A stretch of DNA of 64,000 nt, from NCBI RefSeq assembly GCF_026157065.1, contig NZ_JANLGQ010000003.1, forward strand, positions 525,114-589,113. Reading direction: 5' to 3'. A program made the translations under genes and the position numbers. This DNA comes from Enterococcus sp. HY326 (lineage in GTDB: Bacteria > Bacillota > Bacilli > Lactobacillales > Enterococcaceae). Under the pieces are notes generated by a model that searched no databases, had not been told where the DNA came from, and saw only the letters and a list, made by a program, of their open reading frames with translations. Of this stretch, positions 42,706 to 51,295 are shown in pieces. How positions within the stretch are numbered: position 1 is the stretch's first letter; each line of letters starts with the position of its first letter.

Positions 42706-42810
42706 TTAAGAAAATAAATACTGTACCAGAAACAAAATTCCTAAGACCAGAATTGTTGCAGCAATAGCAGATAAAAGAAACTCTATTAAGAACCACAAAT
42801 ATTTTTTCAT
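42706..42810 (-). CDS. 34-residue hydrophobic peptide
   Basis: MKKYLWFLIEFLLSAIAATI followed by 14 more hydrophobic residues forms one membrane span. The ATG at 42810 has GGGGAAG 7-8 bases upstream. It is reversed relative to the early genes. It could be a small toxin, a pore-like peptide or an exclusion factor; no antisense RNA was identified. Confidence 0.55.
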   Translation of the reverse strand: MKKYLWFLIEFLLSAIAATILVLGILFLVQYLFS

Positions 42811-42932
42811 AATATCTTCCCCATTAAGATTTAATCTGTATGAATAATATACATAAAGTGTGAAGAAAATGTGAAAGTGGTTTTCAGAGTAAACTAACCA
42901 CCCCTTTTGCATACTAAGAGAGGATGATATGA

Positions 42933-43100
42933 ATGAAAAATGAATTAACAACAGCAGAATGGTTAGCACTGGCTGAGGCACTAGATTATGTAAATGAGGT
43001 TTATTTTTATGAACTTCGCGGAGATATGGTTCCGGATTACGAAAACGTAGTGGAAAAGGTCAAAAATACAGCTGAGAAAATTAATGAGCGAAATATATGA
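42933..43100 (+). CDS. Small acidic early phage protein
   Basis: 55 residues (MKNELTTAEWLALAEALDYV...) from the ATG at 42933, with AGAGAGGATG upstream. Acidic and helical; no family recognised. It is isolated between two minus-strand genes. Confidence 0.6.
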   Translation: MKNELTTAEWLALAEALDYVNEVYFYELRGDMVPDYENVVEKVKNTAEKINERNI

Positions 43101-43161
43101 AAAAGAAGATTGTGGTAATCATTATGGCATTCCTCAACATAGAATAGAACTTTTATCTTTG

Positions 43162-43200
43162 TTTATAAAGTATAGTGAATGGATACTATTCACTATACTT
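43162..43200. terminator. Bidirectional terminator
   Basis: AAGTATAGTGAAT and ATTCACTATACTT arms around a 7-nt loop. It overlaps the last codons of the 43186-43734 gene. Confidence 0.85.
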
Positions 43201-43734
43201 AAGATAAAATTCTTCGATTTTGTCTTTAAATTCTTTTGTTGGGATGGTTCCTCGTAAATCAAAGTCATAAACATCCCCATCGGTAAACTTAATTTGATAT
43301 TTATATAATAATTTTTCGGATTCTTGTTTGAAGCAACCAACATCTTCAAATTCGGACCAATTTTTTATTTTAAATTCTTTTGTGTCAAAATTGTAAAATT
43401 GTATTCCCTTAGTGTCCATATAGAAAAGAATACCTTGGTATTTCACTAAAAAAATTATATCTCTGAGACTTTGAAAGAAAAAAATACTAGAAATCCAGAA
43501 AATCACACCCAAACATACTAAAATCGGTATAAAATTCCATGCGCTAAAAGACTTAAAAATCCAGAAAAGAGTTGCTGAACCATCAAATCTGAATGATTTG
43601 TAAAGTAAGTAAACACCAAAGCCGATAATAACGATGATGCCAGCCATTACTGACGAACCAAATAGCAACATTTTTAGCACATCTTGTTTAGTTATTTGAA
43701 GTTTGAAAAATTTGTCATTCATTTCCATGGCCAA
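43186..43734 (-). CDS. Two-span membrane protein with PH-like domain, reversed
   Basis: 182 residues. Two membrane spans (about 22-45 and 62-85) are followed by a cytoplasmic part (LFYMDTKGIQFYNFDTKEFK; FEDVGCF; LRGTIPTKEF) with the pattern of bacterial PH-like domains such as EcsC/YcxB-type proteins. It is reversed in the early region with its own terminator. A lysogen-expressed accessory function is likely, its nature unknown. Confidence 0.75.
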   Translation of the reverse strand: MAMEMNDKFFKLQITKQDVLKMLLFGSSVMAGIIVIIGFGVYLLYKSFRFDGSATLFWIFKSFSAWNFIPILVCLGVIFWISSIFFFQSLRDIIFLVKYQGILFYMDTKGIQFYNFDTKEFKIKNWSEFEDVGCFKQESEKLLYKYQIKFTDGDVYDFDLRGTIPTKEFKDKIEEFYLKYSE

Positions 43735-43834
43735 TGTCCTAACTATTTATCGATTGTGAATTGATGAATAAAAGCGCCAAGCTCTCGCCCGGCGCAAATG
43801 AATCAGTCAATTTATTATAACACGGAGGGCGCTA

Positions 43835-44017
43835 ATGGAGCTGAAAAATATAAATCCCGCTGACATTGAAAAGTTCAAAGGGAAGAATGCAGTAATAATT
43901 ATTTCTAATGGCCAAATGAAAGTAGCAGAGTTACCTGATTTTGGAACAGTGAACATCGTCTGTAAAGATAATAAAGTGAAACGAGTTAAAGAAGAAAAGG
44001 AATTACTATTTCAATAA
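43835..44017 (+). CDS. XtrA-like phage protein
   Basis: 60 residues. NPADIEKFKGKNAVIIISNG, then VAELPDFGTVNIVCKDNKVKR, matches the pattern of XtrA of B. subtilis PBSX, found just before the late sigma-like regulator. Its function is unknown. GGAGGGCG precedes the ATG at 43835. Confidence 0.75.
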   Translation: MELKNINPADIEKFKGKNAVIIISNGQMKVAELPDFGTVNIVCKDNKVKRVKEEKELLFQ

Positions 44018-44105
44018 AGTCCTACCAGACGACTGGCGGACACAGATTGACAGACTATCTGTTAATTTGTGTCCGCCTTTTTACTTTTTAAAGGGGGTAA
44101 CAAAC

Positions 44106-44684
44106 ATGGACCAAGAATTAGCCAAAGAATACATAAACGATTTGAAGCCGCTGAAAGCCATTTTGAAGCACCTGAAAGCGAGGCGGGATATTTATCTTAA
44201 GCTAGTAACCGAATGCGAGGAGAATCAAGAATGGGAACTTGCAGCTGATTTTGAAAGTGACTATCAAGATTATAAGCTTCGTGCTTCTCAGATTAGTTCA
44301 ATTATTTCAAGTAGTGAATTTTCAATAAGATGGTTGAAGACGGGACAGGAACCGAAAAGCTACTCCGGTGAAAGCAAATTACCTTATGAGAAAAGAACAG
44401 TTTCAGTTTCTGATGTGGATCAAGCGTTAATTTTTATGAACCAATTCAAGTATCAATATAATCAATTGTCTGAAGATGACCTAGCTAAAGTAAATGACTA
44501 TCTAGCACGACTGACACCGCAAGAAAAAGCAGTTTACATTTCAATTAAAGGCCAAGGTAATTCTTATAAGCAAACAGCTATCTACCTGAAAGTTTCTAAG
44601 ACAACCGTTCAGGAGTATTTGAAACGTGGAGAAGCTAAAGTTAAAGAAAACCTTAAGATTGGTGTGCAAACTACCTTGTTTTAG
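44106..44684 (+). CDS. ArpU/RinA-like late transcription regulator
   Basis: 192 residues from the ATG at 44106 with GGGGG upstream. The C-terminal region (LTPQEKAVYISIKGQGNSYK, then KVSKTTVQEYLKRGEAKVK) resembles sigma-70 region 4. The helical N-terminus is typical of ArpU/RinA regulators that turn on late genes. Its likely target is the promoter for the structured RNA and packaging genes right after it. Confidence 0.88.
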   Translation: MDQELAKEYINDLKPLKAILKHLKARRDIYLKLVTECEENQEWELAADFESDYQDYKLRASQISSIISSSEFSIRWLKTGQEPKSYSGESKLPYEKRTVSVSDVDQALIFMNQFKYQYNQLSEDDLAKVNDYLARLTPQEKAVYISIKGQGNSYKQTAIYLKVSKTTVQEYLKRGEAKVKENLKIGVQTTLF

Positions 44685-44689
44685 CTGAA

Positions 44690-45509
44690 ATAACTCAAAA
44701 ATAGCCATTTTTGTCATACGGCAGCAACCTATATATAAGGAGAGTTTCACTGTAGATGCTTAACTTAAAATTTGAAGGGAGGAAGTCTCCTTTCTCGTAA
44801 AGTTCGCTTCGATGTGAAATACAATTCAGCCCGTAATGACTTGCGGGCTGTGTTGATTAAATGAATGTTTCACGTACATAAATTAGTTGTCAGCCACGGA
44901 ATCTCAATTACTACATACTAGTTAAAAGCGTTCGTCGGTGCGACTGATAACTGATTACAGTAGCCAAGATTGTACATCAGCGACTTTGGTTACTATAAAA
45001 ATAAAACAGGCTGCGGAAACGGTCTGTCGGAGATAGCTACTATTAAAACTCATTTAATGTTAAGGAAGTGACGTTCACTATCATTTCCTTTAGTCTGAGC
45101 TATCTCCATTACATAGCCAGTCAAGGGAGATAATGCTTGATAGACTTGTTAGACATACGACAGGTTGCCTTACGCAGGCTTTGTTAGCGGTCTGTAGCGA
45201 ATGAATGAGTAACTACAGTTCAACGAGTTGGTTTCGTAATGGATAGGAACGGTATTCTATCCCAGTATGTTGTCAGAAGTGACGGAAAATACTTAACCAT
45301 AGCAACCGAGGGCGAGGCGTCCGAAGTACAAGGACAAGGAGACAGCCCAGATCACGGCGTTGTCTGTGTAGGTTGTTATTAGCATGGTAAAGGCAATGGC
45401 CTGAGGTCGTTCGATCTTTATCGTGCTTTAAATTGGATATAACCCGCACGCTACTCGATGATGTGGCAAGCGGGGACATTACATACAGATCGCTTCTGCG
45501 GTCTTTTTA
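44690..45509 (+). ncRNA. Giant structured phage RNA, GOLLD/ROOL-class candidate
   Basis: About 800 nt without a plausible coding frame lie between the late regulator and the next gene, unlike the tightly packed surroundings. Many strong helices are present: CAGCCCGTAA/TTGCGGGCTG (44827-44850, loop TGAC); 44959-44967 with 44986-44994; a perfect 10-bp GGAGATAGCT (45029-45038)/AGCTATCTCC (45098-45107) enclosing AAGGAA/TTCCTT and AGTGA-CGT-TCACT; GGATAG/CTATCC (45241-45262); AGCAACC (45301)/GGTTGTT (45371). It ends with an intrinsic terminator at 45487-45509. Size and place in a Lactobacillales prophage fit GOLLD; ROOL is the alternative. The exact 5' end is unknown. Confidence 0.75.
45487..45509 (+). 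terminator. Terminator of the structured RNA
   Basis: GATCGC-TTCT-GCGGTC followed by five T. Read-through would be needed for downstream genes from the same promoter, or they have their own. Confidence 0.85.
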
Positions 45510-45534
45510 TTATGTGTGAAAGGTGGAGGTATGA

Positions 45535-46230
45535 ATAAAAATTTCAAAACCATACAGTGACGATGAATATTACACAACAGAAAATAACGCAGTTTTGTTT
45601 TTTGAAAAAGTAGTGGAGCCTTCCGGCATTCTTCAACATGACACGTTGCTAATGCCATTCTCAAACAGTGAAAGCCCGTTGTATAATGTGGCCACAAAAT
45701 ATCATGAAAATGTTGTTCCTTTTGAAGGAAATCACGAAAGTTGGCTGCTGCTGGATAATTATCAAGATGTAGCAGTGGTAGATAATCCACCATTTTCAAT
45801 GTCTGCGAAAATTGAACAAACTTATTTTGATAAAAGAATCCCATTTGTTTTATTTAGAAGTGCTGTAGCATACCCTAAATTTATTTTTAAGACGAAACGA
45901 GCTGGTGTCATATACGAGAACAGTGCAAAAGGCGTTGATTTTGTTTGGGGTTTAGAAAAGCATATAAAAAACGATTCCTACATAACCGAAAATTACCCTA
46001 ATATAATTGACAATATAAAGGCTATGGGTGGTCTCGAGAAAAGAATACCTGTGGGCTTCTCGTTCTATAAAACAAATTATGATTTTAAGGTAAAGACAGT
46101 GACTTTTAGCAGATTAAAATACCCTAGTAAAAAGGATATTTTCCTATATTTCAATCGAGGAGTATTCGATGAATCATCTACTATATACGAGGATGAAGAG
46201 GATGGGAGAATACACATAATATCAAATTAA
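45535..46230 (+). CDS. Adenine-specific DNA methyltransferase-like protein, unusual start
   Basis: About 231 residues. VAVVDNPPFSMSAKIEQTYF (NPPF, motif IV of N6-adenine methyltransferases of the EcoRI type) and GFSFYKTNYDF are seen. The conserved N-terminal segment SDDEYYTTENNAVLFFE lies upstream of the first standard start (TTG at 45595). That segment is in frame with an ATA at 45535 placed 5 bases after GGAGG, while the nearby ATG at 45531 is in another frame. So there is either an ATA start or a one-base indel after the ATG. Confidence 0.7.
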   Translation: MKISKPYSDDEYYTTENNAVLFFEKVVEPSGILQHDTLLMPFSNSESPLYNVATKYHENVVPFEGNHESWLLLDNYQDVAVVDNPPFSMSAKIEQTYFDKRIPFVLFRSAVAYPKFIFKTKRAGVIYENSAKGVDFVWGLEKHIKNDSYITENYPNIIDNIKAMGGLEKRIPVGFSFYKTNYDFKVKTVTFSRLKYPSKKDIFLYFNRGVFDESSTIYEDEEDGRIHIISN

Positions 46231-46267
46231 AATTATGACCAGAAACCTACATGTTCGATGGCCGATT

Positions 46268-46298
46268 AATTAGCAGTCCTTGTGGCTGTTTTTATTTT
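46268..46298 (+). terminator. Probable terminator after the methyltransferase-like gene
   Basis: CAGTCC-TTGT-GGCTG with T-rich tail TTTTTATTTT. The stem is short. Confidence 0.55.
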
Positions 46299-46427
46299 GT
46301 ACAAAACCGGTAGTTTAATAGATTCAAATAGAGTAGCTCAATCCTAAGCACTACAAGGGATAGAGCTAATTTGTTTTAGTATTGATTATACTATGTATTC
46401 ACTACAACAACATAAGGAGGATTTTTT

Positions 46428-46832
46428 ATGAATGTTTTAATTAGAAAGACAATTGCTGGAACAGAGTATTGGGATACAGAAAAGAAGCAATCATTGTTTG
46501 TACCCAAAGGGAGTGAACCAGATTTTGAAGTGATTGAAAATCCTAATTCGATAATCACACCTGAAGGGGATAAGGTGATTATTGCTTATGATGAATCAGA
46601 CAGAAAAGATAAAACGGTTGTTTCCGAAATGATCCAGCATAAAGATGGAGCAATTGATGTACAAGATATTACGATTGTTGAGAATTCTGTTAAAGATGAA
46701 GAACCATCGGAACTGGAAAATATGAGCATCAAGGATTTACGGGCATATGCGAAAAGGAACGGGATTACAATTCCGGCTGCTGTTCGTGCCAAAGGGGACA
46801 TTGTAGAAATTATCAAAGAATCAGAGAAATGA
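46428..46832 (+). CDS. Phage protein with Rho-N/SAP-like C-terminus
   Basis: 134 residues. The C-terminal 35 (LENMSIKDLRAYAKRNGITI, then KGDIVEIIKES) has the LEM/SAP/Rho-N helix-extended-helix pattern that binds nucleic acid. The N-terminal part is unrecognised. It overlaps the HNH gene by 4 bases. AGGAGG precedes the ATG at 46428. Confidence 0.75.
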   Translation: MNVLIRKTIAGTEYWDTEKKQSLFVPKGSEPDFEVIENPNSIITPEGDKVIIAYDESDRKDKTVVSEMIQHKDGAIDVQDITIVENSVKDEEPSELENMSIKDLRAYAKRNGITIPAAVRAKGDIVEIIKESEK

Positions 46833-47197
46833 AATACTGTGGGTTTGATAGCTGTCAGGTCAAGGTAGAACGTGGGACCTATTGTAAGGAACATGCACCA
46901 AGGCGAAAGAAAAAGGCTAAGAAGAGCGCATACCACCATGAGAACAAACCATTCTATCGGACGCAAGCATGGCGTGATGTTTCTGATTTTGTTTATGAAA
47001 GAGAAGGTGGCTGCTGTCAAAGGTGTGGTCGCTTTGTATTCGGGAAGCAAGCGCATCGACACCATGTAGTACCAATCAAGAAGAACGACATGCTTAAGCT
47101 TGACCCAAACAACATACGGTTATTATGTCCAAGTTGCCACGTAATTGAAGAAAATGAAACAGACGAGAAAAAAGTTTTCCCGTCTTATTTTGATTAA
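46829..47197 (+). CDS. HNH endonuclease
   Basis: 122 residues. CQRCGRF and LCPSCHVIE supply the zinc Cys pairs, and AHRHHVVPIKKND the catalytic HH. N-terminal CGFDSCQVKVERGTYCKEHA is another Cys-rich segment. HNH proteins next to terminase are needed with it for DNA packaging in HK97-like phages. Confidence 0.92.
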   Translation: MKYCGFDSCQVKVERGTYCKEHAPRRKKKAKKSAYHHENKPFYRTQAWRDVSDFVYEREGGCCQRCGRFVFGKQAHRHHVVPIKKNDMLKLDPNNIRLLCPSCHVIEENETDEKKVFPSYFD

Positions 47198-47306
47198 CCC
47201 CCCCTATCCTTTTCGAAAATTTTTGTTCGCCGGGAGATAGGTCAGAGGGAGTTACGCGCATCGTTTTTTTAAAATTTCAAAAAACAAAAGGGGGGTACGT
47301 ATAAAA

Positions 47307-47756
47307 ATGACGACAAAGGCGCAACGTAAAGCGATTATTGATGAAAAAATTACTGCAGAAAAAGCGCGGATTTTGCATATAATGCAACTGTCCGATATCT
47401 ATACGATTACCCTTGATCCATTAATTGAATCCTATTTAGATATCTTTGAAATTTATCAATACAAGTTTATTGCATGGAAAGAAAAAGGATTTCCAGAAAC
47501 TCAAAAGCATACCAACAAATCAGGCGCGACAAATCCAGCAAAGCATCCACTAGCACAACAAGTTGAAACTTGGGCTGATAAGAAAATAAAGGCACTTGAT
47601 CTCCTAGGCTTGACAAACAAGGCGACCACGGGTCGAAAAGTAACAGGAGGATCAACAGCAAGCAAGGACGAAGAAATAACTCGTCCTGAAGAAAAGCCAG
47701 TAGATGAATTAGCCAAACATAGGAATAAATGGCGTAAAGCAGGTGGGGAGCAATGA
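47307..47756 (+). CDS. Terminase small subunit, P27 family
   Basis: 149 residues. QLSDIYTITLDPLIESYLDIFEIY and the KHPLAQQVETWADKKIKALD segment are typical of P27-type small subunits, which recognise the pac or cos site. It overlaps the large subunit by 4 bases. GGGGGG precedes the ATG at 47307. Confidence 0.9.
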   Translation: MTTKAQRKAIIDEKITAEKARILHIMQLSDIYTITLDPLIESYLDIFEIYQYKFIAWKEKGFPETQKHTNKSGATNPAKHPLAQQVETWADKKIKALDLLGLTNKATTGRKVTGGSTASKDEEITRPEEKPVDELAKHRNKWRKAGGEQ

Positions 47757-49489
47757 TCGAACCCGGTGTAAATTATGCTGATTTATTTGCTAAACAAGTA
47801 AGGAAAAATCCTAAAAAACACACTAAATCTGAAAGAATGGCTATCGACCGCTGGTATCGGTGGAAAAAAAGGAAAGATATTTGGTTCGATGTTGATCGCG
47901 CTAATGAAATGATGGATTGGGTAGAATCTTTTATCGTCCATACAAAAGGGGATTTGGTTGGAAAGCCATTTTTATTAGAGCCATGGGAGAAATTCATTTA
48001 TTCATGGATCTATGGTTGGGTACATGAGAATGAGAATGGTGAAACTGTCCGCGTAACAAATGAGGTTTATGTACAAATACCCAAGAAAAACGGAAAAACA
48101 TTGATAGCAGTGGGTGCGCTTGGTTATGCCATGTATGGCGAAGGAGCTTTATCAATTGACTGTTATGCATGTGCTTCTGATTATACACAAGCACAATACG
48201 CTGCTAAACCATTTGCCGCAGCAATTCTAAATAATCAGACGCTTCTTGAAGGTACAAAAGTATTTAAAGGACCAAAAGGAACAGTTGCAGGTATTACTTA
48301 TGATTATTTGTATGACGATATGGCTTATCAGAATCGTTTCATTGTTCAGACCAAAAATATTGAAAACATCGAGGGATCTAATCCCTATTTTGTCTTAAAT
48401 GATGAGTTACACAAACAAGAAAAAATGGAACAGTATGACAACTTTAAATCTGCACAAGTTTCATTAGCTGCTGTTGGTCAACCGCTAATGTTTAACATTT
48501 CAACTGCAGGTAAAGGAAGTAGCTCAGTCGGTATGCGAGTTTATCGCGAAGCAAAAGAAGTCCTAAAGAATGACGATAATGACTCTTCTTTTGTATTAAT
48601 CTACGAACCGAACAAAAACTACGATTGGACTGATCAGAAAGTTTGGGAAATGTGCAATCCAAATTGGGGAGTATCAGTCAACTTTACTGCTTTAAATAAC
48701 GCATTCAAAACAGCAAAGCGATCCGCTCATTCTAAAGCCGAGTTTCTAACAAAACATCTAAACGTGTTTGTAAATAGTGCAGATAACTTTTTCGAACAAG
48801 ATCAAATAGAAACTTGTCTAGTTCCGTCAAAAGAACTAGGTAACTTACAGAATGAACCTTGTTACATAGGATTGGATTTATCCAAAACACGGGATTTAAC
48901 ATGCGTATCTCTTAATTTCCCGACATGGGATGAGAGCGGAAAGTCCGTTTTAAAAGTTAAACAATTATATTTCATTCCAAGTGAAAATCTCGATTTTAGG
49001 GAAAAAGAAGACAATGTTCCGTATCGAGAATTAGAAGAACAAGGATTTGTTGAATTCTGTGATGGCAAATTTATAGACCAAGAACAAATTATTCAATTTA
49101 TTCAGGATTGCATGGATTTGCATGACATCCAGCAAGTTAACTATGACCCGGCGATGAGTGACAAAATTGTTGAGAGGCTTGAAAATTTAGGGCTTGAATG
49201 TGTCGAGGTTCCTCAGTATGGAAAATATCTTAACTCTGCGTTTGATGATTCAGAAAGGTTATTCCATGAACAAAGAATACTATTTGATAATCCTTTGTTT
49301 CTTTATTGTACCTTGAATGTGGTAGCATTCACCAATACTCAAGGTCTAAAAGTACCTAGTAAAAAGCAGTCTAAAAAGAAGATTGATGGTTTCGTAGCGT
49401 TTTTATGCGCCCACAAAGAAACAATGGATCAAATGACTGATTTTGATGACGGTCAAATGAAAGAATACCTAGGAAGTATTTACAGATAA
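47753..49489 (+). CDS. Terminase large subunit
   Basis: 578 residues. The ATPase motor has the Walker A variant QIPKKNGKTLIAVGAL and Walker B PYFVLNDELHK. The nuclease domain has GLDLSKTRDLT and a C-terminal acidic residue region near DPAMSDKIVERL. It packages DNA into the prohead. HK97-type with HNH partner upstream. Confidence 0.95.
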   Translation: MIEPGVNYADLFAKQVRKNPKKHTKSERMAIDRWYRWKKRKDIWFDVDRANEMMDWVESFIVHTKGDLVGKPFLLEPWEKFIYSWIYGWVHENENGETVRVTNEVYVQIPKKNGKTLIAVGALGYAMYGEGALSIDCYACASDYTQAQYAAKPFAAAILNNQTLLEGTKVFKGPKGTVAGITYDYLYDDMAYQNRFIVQTKNIENIEGSNPYFVLNDELHKQEKMEQYDNFKSAQVSLAAVGQPLMFNISTAGKGSSSVGMRVYREAKEVLKNDDNDSSFVLIYEPNKNYDWTDQKVWEMCNPNWGVSVNFTALNNAFKTAKRSAHSKAEFLTKHLNVFVNSADNFFEQDQIETCLVPSKELGNLQNEPCYIGLDLSKTRDLTCVSLNFPTWDESGKSVLKVKQLYFIPSENLDFREKEDNVPYRELEEQGFVEFCDGKFIDQEQIIQFIQDCMDLHDIQQVNYDPAMSDKIVERLENLGLECVEVPQYGKYLNSAFDDSERLFHEQRILFDNPLFLYCTLNVVAFTNTQGLKVPSKKQSKKKIDGFVAFLCAHKETMDQMTDFDDGQMKEYLGSIYR

Positions 49490-49514
49490 AAAATTTGAAA
49501 GGCGGTGAGACTTA

Positions 49515-50741
49515 TTGAGATTAAGAGATAGGATTTCAAATGCAGTATTTTCATTCATGGAAAAACGAGGCTATCTTGAAGAAATTTTTGGCAAAACAAC
49601 ACGTTATGGCCAAAGGTATGTTACTGATAATTCAATCATGGAATCCTCTGACGTATATGAATTGGTTCAAGATATTTCAAATCAAGTAGCTTTAGCCACG
49701 CCAGTCGTCATTGGTCCAAATGGTCAAGAAGTAAAAGACCACTTTTTACTTAATATCCTAAATAATCCAAACGACTATCTAACGGGTTTCGAGTTTTCAA
49801 AATTAGAAACAAATACACTTCTAATTAACGGAGAAACATTTCCTTTAACAGACCGTGATCAACTACATTTAGCTTATGGTGTTACTACTAAAATCAATGA
49901 ACGATTGCAAGAAGAATTTAGTATGAATGGTCAAGATATACCCGGTCAAATGATTCGACATATTAAAAATATCGGCACGGATTCACTAAAAGGTGCCGGA
50001 ATTATCGACCTAGCAAAAAACACACTAGAAGGTGTTTTAAGTGCTGAAAAGGTATTGACAGATAAATACTCAAAAGGTGGATTACTTGCTTTTATGCTCA
50101 AATTGGATGCGCACATCAATCCGAACAACAGTGCGCAAACTCAAATTGTTACGAAGATTCTAGACCAGTTAGAAGGAACCCAAGATGACAACAATCATAC
50201 AGTTAAAATGATTCCTTTAGGGAAGGGATATTCAATCGAGACGTTAAAAAGCCCGGTTGACGATACAGCAATTTTAAATTATTTGGGTGTATACAAGAAG
50301 GACTTGGGTAAATTTTTAGGGATAAATGTAGATACTTATCAAGCATTGATGAAATCAGATATTGAAAAATCGATGATGTATCTGCATAACAAAGCAATCA
50401 AACCAATATTGAAGAACAAGGGCGAACATTACACCGCTCTTTTTTTTATGCCAAATTCTGGGTACCGAGTAGAATGGAAAATTAATATTTTGGACTTCGT
50501 TCCTTATTCAACCAAAACCAATATTGGGTACAACATTGTTCGTACCGGTATTACTAGTCCAGATAATGTAGCAGATATGCTTGGCTTCCCTAAACAAAAT
50601 ACGCCAGAAACACAAGCCATCTATATTTCAAATGATTTATCAAGAATTGGTAGGAATCAAGCTACAGATGATTCGTTGCCTACTGGCGATAATCTGAAGG
50701 GGGGTGATGGAAATGAAAAAGAAGGAAATTCGTACATTTGA
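49515..50741 (+). CDS. Portal protein
   Basis: 408 residues from the TTG at 49515 (GGCGGTGAG upstream). HK97-family portal pattern: an N-terminal helical part, LLNILNNPNDYLTGFEFSKL, and KYSKGGLLAFMLKLDA. It forms the 12-mer DNA gateway of the head. It overlaps the protease start. Confidence 0.92.
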   Translation: MRLRDRISNAVFSFMEKRGYLEEIFGKTTRYGQRYVTDNSIMESSDVYELVQDISNQVALATPVVIGPNGQEVKDHFLLNILNNPNDYLTGFEFSKLETNTLLINGETFPLTDRDQLHLAYGVTTKINERLQEEFSMNGQDIPGQMIRHIKNIGTDSLKGAGIIDLAKNTLEGVLSAEKVLTDKYSKGGLLAFMLKLDAHINPNNSAQTQIVTKILDQLEGTQDDNNHTVKMIPLGKGYSIETLKSPVDDTAILNYLGVYKKDLGKFLGINVDTYQALMKSDIEKSMMYLHNKAIKPILKNKGEHYTALFFMPNSGYRVEWKINILDFVPYSTKTNIGYNIVRTGITSPDNVADMLGFPKQNTPETQAIYISNDLSRIGRNQATDDSLPTGDNLKGGDGNEKEGNSYI

Positions 50742-51282
50742 TATCACCAACTTGAGTACAAGAGATGATAGTGACAGTAATAGTCGAATCGTTACTGGTT
50801 ATGCAGCAGTTTTTAATAGCCGCACGCTTTTATGGGAAGGGCTAGAAGAAGTGATTTCTCCCGGTGCTTTTTTAAGAGCATTGTCTGGTTCAGACGTTCG
50901 ATGTTTGTTCGACCATGATTGGTCCAAAGTTTTGGGACGTACAAAAAGTGGCACGCTTCGATTAGAAGAAGATGATCGTGGTTTGAAATTCGAAGTCGAA
51001 TTACCGAATACAACGGTCGCTAACGATTTAATTGAGTCGATGAATCGAGGAGATATCAACCAGTGTAGCTTTGGTTTTATTCCAACTGAGGAAACTTGGG
51101 ATTACAACACTGACCCAGTGCTACGTACAGTTAACGAAGTGGAATTATTCGAAGTATCAATCGTTTCTCTTCCTGCCTATCAGGATACAGAAGCAGCTCT
51201 TGCTAGGAGCAAACAGGAGGTCCAGCAAGACATTGCAAACCGAAAAAAAATGATAAAAAAAATAAATGACGCATTAGCGTAA
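50713..51282 (+). CDS. Prohead protease, HK97 (S78) family
   Basis: 189 residues from the ATG at 50713 with GGGGGTG upstream; the frame is open from 50704. TGYAAVFNS, VRCLFDHDWSKVLGRT (catalytic His) and VSIVSLPAYQDT (catalytic Ser in a VSLPAY box) are typical. It processes the capsid delta domain during maturation. Confidence 0.93.
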   Translation: MKKKEIRTFDITNLSTRDDSDSNSRIVTGYAAVFNSRTLLWEGLEEVISPGAFLRALSGSDVRCLFDHDWSKVLGRTKSGTLRLEEDDRGLKFEVELPNTTVANDLIESMNRGDINQCSFGFIPTEETWDYNTDPVLRTVNEVELFEVSIVSLPAYQDTEAALARSKQEVQQDIANRKKMIKKINDALA

Positions 51283-51295
51283 TGGAGGCAGCAAC

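Noticed and set aside
42706..42810. Type I toxin of the Fst/par family
   Set aside because: The size fits, but the sequence lacks the Fst pattern and no antisense RNA promoter was found; kept only as an unknown hydrophobic peptide.
45273..45844. Two minus-strand frames (68 and 121 codons) near the structured RNA
   Set aside because: They are antisense to the structured RNA and the methyltransferase-like gene, lack ribosome sites and have no recognisable pattern.
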